The notes beneath the pieces were generated by a model, which did no database searches, was not told where the DNA came from, and saw nothing but the letters and a program-made list of their open reading frames with translations. Of a DNA stretch of 41,568 nucleotides, positions 27,319 to 35,200 are shown one piece after another. Source of the stretch: Clostridia bacterium (GTDB lineage: Bacteria; Bacillota; Clostridia; Oscillospirales; Acutalibacteraceae); the NCBI GenBank assembly GCA_017517665.1, contig JAFWYP010000037.1, positions 1 to 41,568 on the forward strand, given 5' to 3'. Position numbers and translations under genes: made by a program. Numbering within the stretch: position 1 is the stretch's first letter; each line of letters opens with the position of its first letter.

Positions 27319-27516
27319 ATGATCTCGCATGAACTTATAGAAGAGGCTTTAAGGTATGCTTCTCAAGGAATAGTGGTAACCACGACTCTGCTGAACGTAT
27401 TGCGTTCGGCGGAAGACTTATGGACAAAAGCGGTATCTATATATCGCCCGTCTACAACGGACATACTATTAAAGCACACATCATCCGTTAAAGAAGAATG
27501 GAGAAGTCATATATAG
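27319..27516 (+). CDS. Small ORF after the LRR-BRCT gene, probably frameshifted
   Basis: 65 codons beginning 2 bases after the LRR stop (MISHELIEEALRYASQG). From about 27370 a different frame reads more like protein (NSGNHDSAERIAFGGRLMDK and ISPVYNGHTIKAHIIR, stop near 27466). A single-base change could therefore have split a protein of about 50-60 residues. No family is recognised. Confidence 0.35.
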   Translation: MISHELIEEALRYASQGIVVTTTLLNVLRSAEDLWTKAVSIYRPSTTDILLKHTSSVKEEWRSHI

Positions 27517-27563
27517 TAGAATTTCATATCCAGGCCGTTCTTTTACTAACAAATATATTTTTC

Positions 27564-27600
27564 AAAATAGCTGTCTCAATGAGGCGGCTATTTTACTTTA
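27564..27600 (+). terminator. Terminator at the end of the LRR-BRCT unit
   Basis: A 14-bp stem: AAAATAGC (27564-27571) pairs with GCTATTTT (27587-27594), and the inner TGTCTC/GAGGCG bases also pair with two G-U wobbles, leaving an AAT loop. ACTTTA follows. Confidence 0.7.
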
Positions 27601-27647
27601 GAAATTCAGTCTTATATTTTCCTGATTGTTGCCAATCTTTTGGTTTT

Positions 27648-27872
27648 TATATCAAACGCCTGAAACCGTTGATATGTAAGGGTTTCAGTCAAGCCGTTTC
27701 TCCAAATCGAGCATAGCGGAAATGTAGTTTTCTGACTGTGTCAATGTTGTCTGTAACGGGTCGCCTTCGCGGATACGCATGGTTCGGCGGATTTCTTTAG
27801 GGATGACGACCCTTCCGAGGTCGTCGATTCTTCTGACAATACCTGTGGCTTTCATTTTATATCTTTCTCCTT
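27648..27872 (-). repeat. AbrB-like module, right copy (direct repeat with 16268-16492)
   Basis: Same gene, ribosome site and downstream block as the left copy, same orientation, differing at only a small number of positions. It marks the right edge of the island. Confidence 0.8.
27685..27855 (-). CDS. Small AbrB/SpoVT-type DNA-binding protein (right copy)
   Basis: 56 residues from the ATG at 27855 with AAGGAG upstream. The AbrB hairpin domain (ATGIVRRIDDLGRVVIPKEI) is joined to the same DPLQTTLTQ tail as the copy at 16304; only two residues differ (MLDLEKRLD against MLNLEKRLE). Both reading frames are intact, so both copies are probably expressed. Its promoter was not located with confidence. 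It is divergent from the TetR gene at 28111. Confidence 0.78.
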   Translation of the reverse strand: MKATGIVRRIDDLGRVVIPKEIRRTMRIREGDPLQTTLTQSENYISAMLDLEKRLD

Positions 27873-28030
27873 ATATTTTGGTTGCCCTGTTATTGTTTGT
27901 CAGAATTTGCGGTTTATGCGCAATAATTCTATCGGATATTGATTTTCTGCACGTTCGGATTACTTCACTCGCCTTAACAGAACGGTTGAATCTTTCTTTG
28001 GAAAAATTTTTACAAATTACTTTCAAAGTG

Positions 28031-28074
28031 TTGACAAATTCATAACGGATATGTATTATAGTACATGAACTATA
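28031..28074 (+). promoter_or_regulatory. Promoter and operator of the TetR gene
   Basis: TTGACA (28031-28036), 17 bases, TATTAT (28054-28059). An inverted repeat TATAGT-N6-ACTATA (28057-28074) overlaps the -10 and the likely transcription start, the normal place for TetR-family self-repression. Confidence 0.65.
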
Positions 28075-28110
28075 TAGTACACATACAATTTATGTGCGGG
28101 GGTTATTTTT

Positions 28111-28800
28111 ATCAGACGAAGAAAGGTTAACACCACAAAGCTGGAGATTATTCAGACGGCATCTGAAATGTTTATTGAAAACGGATATTCGTCAACATCT
28201 CTGCGCTCGGTTGCGGATAAGCTGGATATCAGTCCCGGACATCTTGTTTTTTATTTCCCCACGAAGGAGCATTTGCTTGCGGTTCTTATAGACAAGCTTT
28301 GTTCGTTTCAATGGAAACTGATAAAAAAAGAGGCGGAGGACGGAATAAGCACTCTTCTTGCGGTTTGCCTTGAGCTTATGACAATGGCGGCGGCAGCGGA
28401 GGAGGACGAAATTGCAAAGGACTTTTTGGTTTCTGCTTATCAGAGCAGGATGTGTCTTGAAATGATTCAGAAAAATGATATTGAAAGGGCAAAAGAGGTT
28501 TTTGCGGAGTTTTGTTCCGATTGGTCCGATGAGCAGTTCAAGCAGGCGGAAAGCCTTATTTCCGGCATAGAGTATGCAACGCTGAACACAACACGCTACT
28601 CTGCAAAGCTTGAAACACGAATTACGAGTGCGCTTGAAGCAATACTGACAATTTACAATGTGCCCGAGGAAATTCGTAAGATTAAAATTAAAAAGGTTCA
28701 GTCAATGAATTACCGTGCAATAGGCAAACGAATTTTCAAAGAATTCAAGGAATATATTGAACAGGAAAATGAGCAGGCGTTTGATGAGTTGCTGAAATGA
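28111..28800 (+). CDS. TetR/AcrR-family regulator with a non-standard start codon
   Basis: About 229 residues. The N-terminal HTH is complete only if translation begins upstream of the first ATG (28168): the frame reads RRRKVNTTKLEIIQTASEMF, then IENGYSSTSLRSVADKLDIS and GHLVFYFPTKEHLL, a textbook TetR DNA-binding domain. The codon before RRRKV is ATC at 28111, with GGGGG 8 bases upstream; ATT at 28105 is another option. No ATG, GTG or TTG is available in frame. The C-terminal ligand domain is diverse and tells nothing about the inducer. It probably represses its own promoter, and perhaps the four-helix-bundle gene and the giant secreted protein downstream. Confidence 0.8.
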   Translation: MRRRKVNTTKLEIIQTASEMFIENGYSSTSLRSVADKLDISPGHLVFYFPTKEHLLAVLIDKLCSFQWKLIKKEAEDGISTLLAVCLELMTMAAAAEEDEIAKDFLVSAYQSRMCLEMIQKNDIERAKEVFAEFCSDWSDEQFKQAESLISGIEYATLNTTRYSAKLETRITSALEAILTIYNVPEEIRKIKIKKVQSMNYRAIGKRIFKEFKEYIEQENEQAFDELLK

Positions 28801-29254
28801 GTGCAGAATGCAGAACTATGAATGCAGAACGGAGAATTTGATGGGTAGCATTATTGAAATTAAAAGCTTTGATTTTGCAGTCAGAACGGTAAATCTTTAT
28901 AAGCATCTGACTTCGGAGAAAAAAGAGTTTGTTTTATCAAAACAGCTTTTACGTTGCGGAACAAGTATCGGTGCAAATATTGCCGAAGCTGAACGAGGGC
29001 AAAGCAAGGCGGACTTCAATGCAAAACTGAACATTGCTCTTAAAGAGGCAAATGAAACATATTACTGGTTAAGGTTGTTACACGAAACAGATTATCTGAC
29101 AGATAAAGAATTTAAAAGCATTGAGAAAGATATTGATGAAATAATCGCAATACTCGTTTCAATATGCAAGAAAACAAGCTTAAAATAAACGCAGAATGAT
29201 GAATGCAGAACGAATATAACCAACTCTGTGTTCTGCACTCTGAACTCTGCACTC
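28799..29254. repeat. Inverted-repeat flanks of the four-helix-bundle gene
   Basis: GAGTGCAGAATGCAGAAC (28799-28816) and GTTCTGCACTC (29230-29240) are near reverse complements. TGCAGAAC (29204-29211) pairs exactly with GTTCTGCA (29230-29237). GAATGCAGAAC also appears as a direct repeat on both sides (ending 28830 and 29211). This resembles the ends of bacterial rRNA intervening sequences that carry S23 genes. Confidence 0.55.
28841..29188 (+). CDS. Four-helix-bundle protein (S23/rRNA intervening-sequence family)
   Basis: 115 residues from the ATG at 28841, with GGAG 6 bases upstream. The sequence fits the S23 family (TIGR02436 type): FDFAVRTVNLYKHL, LSKQLLRCGTSIGANIAEAE, KLNIALKEANETYYWLRLL and a last helix KSIEKDIDEIIAILVSICKK. 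The GxSIxANIAEA core is the hallmark. The role of these proteins is unknown; some are carried in 23S rRNA insertions and many are free genes near mobile or variable regions. It sits between inverted GCAGAAT-rich repeats, 40 bases after the TetR gene. Confidence 0.85.
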   Translation: MGSIIEIKSFDFAVRTVNLYKHLTSEKKEFVLSKQLLRCGTSIGANIAEAERGQSKADFNAKLNIALKEANETYYWLRLLHETDYLTDKEFKSIEKDIDEIIAILVSICKKTSLK

Positions 29255-29280
29255 AATAACCAAGGAGGTTTTTAAAAATT

Positions 29281-32200
29281 ATGAGAAAACGAATTATCAG
29301 TGCGGTGCTTGTTGCGGTTATGCTTATCGGAATAGCACAGATCGGAGTAACCAAATGGGACATTCAGCTCGGAAATTATGCTCAGGCTGCCGAGGGAGAG
29401 AGCCTTCTTCAGATGCTTGACATTAATGACACGGCTGTTAATGTTCCCAACGATAAGGACAACCCCTACGGACCGGGAAGCCTTAATATGTTTCCGAGAA
29501 TGGAGCTTATGTACTACGATAACGTACATAATAACAATTCTGTATATTACAGAAGAGTTTATGATTATGACCAGAGAAAGCAACCTATAATCTGGGATAA
29601 TCAGGAATTCTCCAATACACCTGCAAGGAAGTTTGAGGCTTCGCAGAGCGCGGCGTTTGACCCCACGGGCGTAGGCAAACAAAACTATGTTGCAACCGTG
29701 GGCTATGTTGCATGCGATGCTCCCAACAGCGTCAAAGGTCTGCAATATTATCTTCGGGTTGAAGACAGCTACGGCAATGTTTTTGCGGAACATGATCTTG
29801 GTATGATTTATGATTATATTAGTCCATATGACGATTATAATTTACCTGACGGATATGAGATAAATGCGTTTCTTGCCATAACAAGCGGCGACTTCAATGG
29901 CGACGGTTACGAGGAAATTGCGGTTTATGACCTTGAGCCGACCACAAGTAGTTGTGCAATAAAAATATTCTCATATAACAATAGCTCCAGAACGCTTACA
30001 CAGGGAAACAACATGCAGGTACGTAACGCTTGCTATGGCGGAACTCTTCCCATAAAAGTTACAACTAACTGGCCCATAGTTCAGCTTACTGCAAGCGATC
30101 TTGACAAGGATTTTAAAGACGATCTTATTGTTACAGCATCTTTCCCCCACAGAAGATACACCAACACAAAAAACACAGACTATGCCATGCCCAGAACTTC
30201 CATTGTTACATATAGCGGAAGCTTCAGTTATACGGTTAATGCGACATTTGAGCATGCATGGGATTATTCAGAATTCGACTCAGGTAACACAAGCGGAAAA
30301 ACCCAGATAAGCTGTTACGGCTCGGCGGCTGTAGGCGATATTGACGGCGACGGCAGAGATGAAATTGTCTATGCCGGATATGACCTTTCAACAGACGAGA
30401 GAAACAACACAGACACTTCGGGAATCAATAAGAGCTATGCCAACGTAGGTGTTATTGAGTATTCCGACGGAGTATATAAGAAGGGTGCCGGCGGAGTTTG
30501 CCAGTATGTTAAAATCAACCCGAATATTGCGGCAGGTCTTTATGAGCATAACGGTCAGTCACCCATAGCGCTTGCCTGCTTCAATCCCGTAGGCACAGGC
30601 GGTAAGGATTATGTGTTTATCGGCGGTTCGGTTTATTCCTTACGTACCGACGGCGGCAGCCAGACTCCCGTTGACCTTTCTCATAACCACCCCGCGGCGG
30701 ACTATGGCTTTAAGCTTGAATATGAAGCATCGGATTGGGATTCAATTTATTCCCAGGGCACAGAGGATTACTACGGCAACTCAAAAACAAAGCATCACAA
30801 TATCTGGATCGAATCTGTTGCAACGGGCAACTTCCTCAATGATGAAAATGCGGGTGAACAGCTTGTGTTCATCGTTGGCAGAAAGTCAAGCGAAGGTCAC
30901 AACTTCAGGCATGATGTAGTTCAGATTGCAACGGATGCAAAAGACAAGCTTATTGCATCAAGATTTGCAATCAACTACAAGACAGGCACAAGCTATAAGA
31001 GAAATATGACCTATACGGCAATGGATATTGATGATGACGGAATGATTCTTCAGTTTGTGGAAAAGGATTCATATTTCTCAGACCCGAATGTTGTTGCTGT
31101 TCTTCAGGCAGCTCCCTATTTTGAAGACCTTGTTCTTCTTAATGAGGATTACTGTGAAGACGGCTCAACCGTTTTCGGTAAATCATCAGGCTCAGGAACC
31201 TCAGAAACTCACGGCTTTAACGTTACAGCTTCAATTATCACAGGCTACGAGCAAGATATCACCTGCTTCGGAGTTAAACTCGGCGGCGTTGATTTTGAGG
31301 TTGAAGTAAGCGCTTCGGTAGGCGGTGAATGGGAAGATGCAACTGAAAAAACAACTTCAGTTGAATACTCTTCACCGAGTACGGAGGACAGAGTTATCCT
31401 TACAATGACTCCGTATATCCGCTATGTATATAATATGTGGACACCTCAGTTCACCACTCCCACAAGGGCTGAATATAATGCAACTTGTGCATCACTGAAA
31501 AACGATGCTGCAGCTCTTGAAAATTACAAGAATGAGGTTTTAAGAACTACCAATACATATGGCTGGGGTCAGACAGTTCCCGCCGGATGGTCAAAATATA
31601 TAATGTGTGTTCCCGAAACACCCAGACTTTCAATGATAACCGTAACCGAGTTTGATAAGGTAGCTGAATCAACCGGTGAATTTGAGGCTATCAGAGGCAA
31701 CGTCCTGAATCACAGCATAGGTGACCCCTCAACATATAACCACAATGAATCCAGCCTCAGAGATTTTTCGGGCGGCAGTGACGTTGTAAGTGAAGGTCTT
31801 GATATGAGCGATTCCGATTATATCTGGGTTTCCAAGGGCGGCGGTACCGTAACTCAGAGCATTGAAGAAATGTCCTCAAGCGCCTCATCGGTTACATGGG
31901 GAGCAGGAATCACAACAACCATGGTAGGTAATGCAGGCGGAGTTAAAGCCGGTGCTTCTGCCGGTGTAGAGTACACAGGCAGTTATACCACTATGAATTG
32001 TTCGTCAACCTACATTGCCGGTACCGTTGCAGGTATGCCGTCAGCAGAAAACGGCGAAACTGCAGGCTTTGATTTCCAGTGGCGTTTTGGCAGCTGGAAA
32101 GAAAGACTCAACAATCAGGATTGCCTTGTTCTCGGTTTTATAACCAAGAACGTCAAAATGCCTCTCAAATCTCCCAAGAACCTTGCAATCAAGGATTCAA

Positions 32201-35200
32201 CCGCAACAACAATTACCCTTAACTGGGAAAAGGCAGGCGGAGACTGGACTCAGGTGTATATGATAACGGATAATGAAACAAATCCGTATTTCCTGATTGA
32301 TACCATTGATTCGGATAAAAACGAATATACGGTTGAAGGACTTAACCCTAACACAAAATACACATTTGCCCTCAGATCAACAGACAGCGTCGGCTCAGAG
32401 GCAAGTATTTATACCGCCGCTGTTTCGGGCAAAACGAAATATGCCGAAGGTGTGGAGGTTCCTCATGTTGACCATATAAGCGATATTCACGCTCTTTCAG
32501 GCTCGGATGTTAATATCAAGGCTGTTGCAACAGCAGTTGACGGCGGAACCCTTACTTATCAGTGGCAGGAGCAGGTTGAGGAGAATGATGTTTACGTATG
32601 GCAGAACATAAAGAATCAAATCAACGCCATAATGCCTATAATTGATGTAACCGATGATTACAACGGTAAAAGATACCGTTGCGAGGTAGGTCAGCTTATT
32701 GACGGTAAGGTAGCTTATGTTTATTCAAACACCGTAAACCTCTATGTAGGTCAGGGCGGCACAACAACCTCTCTTGCTGTCAGCGAACCTTATGGTGCTG
32801 CAAGCGGCTCATATCAGGTTGAGAATGTAAAAATAAACACGGCGGTTACAGAACTTGTTGCAAAGGTAGGCACTGACAGCTACAGCATTGCAAAGCTCGC
32901 AGACGGTAACTATATCGTTACTCTTAAAGAACAATCGGATACTGCTGTTTATCAATATATTGCAGACGAAACAGCAAAAGCGGCTATTGAAGCGGCAATC
33001 ACAAACAAGCAGGAAACCGTTGCTCTTAATGCAGCAAATCTTGCAGAAATCATTACCTATTCAGAGTACGTAACCGAAAGCAGAGTTTCAACCGGTATAT
33101 CTGACAATGCCGTTTTTGTTCAGGTAAGCGAAGAAGACGTTGCAGCGGGCAAGAACACTTTCATTCTCAAAGAAACTGTTTATATTCCCGATCCTACCGA
33201 TCCGGAAAATGAAACTGCCGGAACAACAGAAACGATTGAGCATAAAGTAACGTACAGCAAAACATATACCGAAGGCACAAAAACTCTTTATGTTGTACCC
33301 GTTACGGAGGAAATTGAGAGTGTTGACGATGAAGGAAACGTCACAACAACCTCAAGAAGTTTCGATACGTATTACTATATCGACTCCGCTGACACAACGA
33401 TGACCGAGCCTGTTGAAGTTACCGTTCAGGTAATGGGATATGTACAGGCAGCAGATTCTTCAAAAACCTATACAATGGAAACAGAAACTGCGGTTGTTAC
33501 TTTTGAAAAGGAAATAAAAGAAACATATTACACAACAACTGTTGTTGCCGGTGATACCGTAACTCTTGCAGCTCTTGTTGAAAGCACAAGCGTTGGCATG
33601 AATATGGTTCCCACAGGCAATGTATGCTTCAAGATTTCTCTTAACGGCGATTCATCAAAAGAAACAAAATACGAAATTCCTCTCACAGAATACAGCGAAA
33701 CCAAAGGCTCTGCAGTTACAGAGTGGACTCCCTCAGAAGACGGAACCTATACAATCGTTGCAACATATTACGGCAACAGCAGACTTCTTTCATCTTCATC
33801 TGAAAGCCTGACCTATACCGCTTATGAAGTTTCGGGCGCAGGAACCAAGGAAGTAAAGAGCTTTGTTATAAATTGCAATGATACCGTTATCAATAACACT
33901 TCCATCAATCTTGCACCGGCTCTCAATGTTACTTCTGTTACATGCAATGACACGGAGCTTGAAGATGTTGTAACTACACCCTACAGCCTTGAATCTGATA
34001 ACACCATTGTTTATGAAGTAAGAATGGAATACAGCGAAGCTCCCGAGGGCAGCTATATTATTGAAAACAATGTTTTCACGGCTACCGTTAACGGTACTTA
34101 TTTCATAACCGCAACATACACAGACGGCGAAGGCGCCGATGCTCAGACCTTCACCTACACCAAGAAAATCAATGTTGTTACAACAGCGGGTGAACAGCAG
34201 CCCATCTATTTCCAGAACTCATCAATAACAGTATATACAACTCAGAAAACTGTTAAAAACGAGCTTTCAAACTTCAATGCAGGCGCAACTGTAAGATATA
34301 AGAGTACAGACGAAAGCGTTGCAACCGTTGATGAAACAGGCCTTGTCACAATTCACAAGAGCGGTGTCACAAGCATCGTTGCAACCTCCAGCGTTTCAGG
34401 TAAAGATGATGTTGAGGCAACATATCTTCTCTATATCAACAAGCAGCCCCTGACTCTCTCCGTTCCCGATGATATAGTTGTAACATACGGTCAGACACAG
34501 GAAGAAGCTCTTGAAATTATTGCTGCAAGCGGTCTTGTTGTTAAAACAAACGGCGGCGTGGTTGATAATATCAGCTATAGCGATATAACCGGCAAAGCAA
34601 ACGATGAACCCACATACAGCATCACATACAAACAGGGTTCGGGTATAGGCAGATATTCGGTAACAATCAATGAGGTTTCATCTGTTCTTTATGACGTAAC
34701 GAATATCGGCGGATATTTTGAGGTTGTTCAGAAAGAAATAGGCAACGATGATATTGAAAGTGTAAACGTCGAAACCAAGGACTACGACGGCACAACCGAA
34801 GCTGAGCTTTCAGTTACTTTCAAGGAAGGCGTGCTTGTAAGCAACGATGTTGTTGAGGCAGAGGTTGAAGGCGAATTTGACACTTCTGAAGCAGGCGAAA
34901 ATAAGCTTGTAGGTTACCAAATTACAAAGCTCACCGGTCCCAACAGCGGTAACTATGTTCTTGCGGCAAACGTAAGCGGAAATTCAACCGGAACAATAGA
35001 AAAAGCTCCTATTTCCGTAACAATGCCCAGAACTACATCAGTTGTTTATGACGGTGAAATCAAGAGCGTTAATGTTCTTGCTTATTCAAACGGTCTTTAT
35101 TACAACGACTTCACCGTTAAATATGTTGATGAAAACGGTGTTGAAACAACTGAACCCGTAAACGTAGGCAAATATAATGTTGTTATTGAGCTTGCAGACT

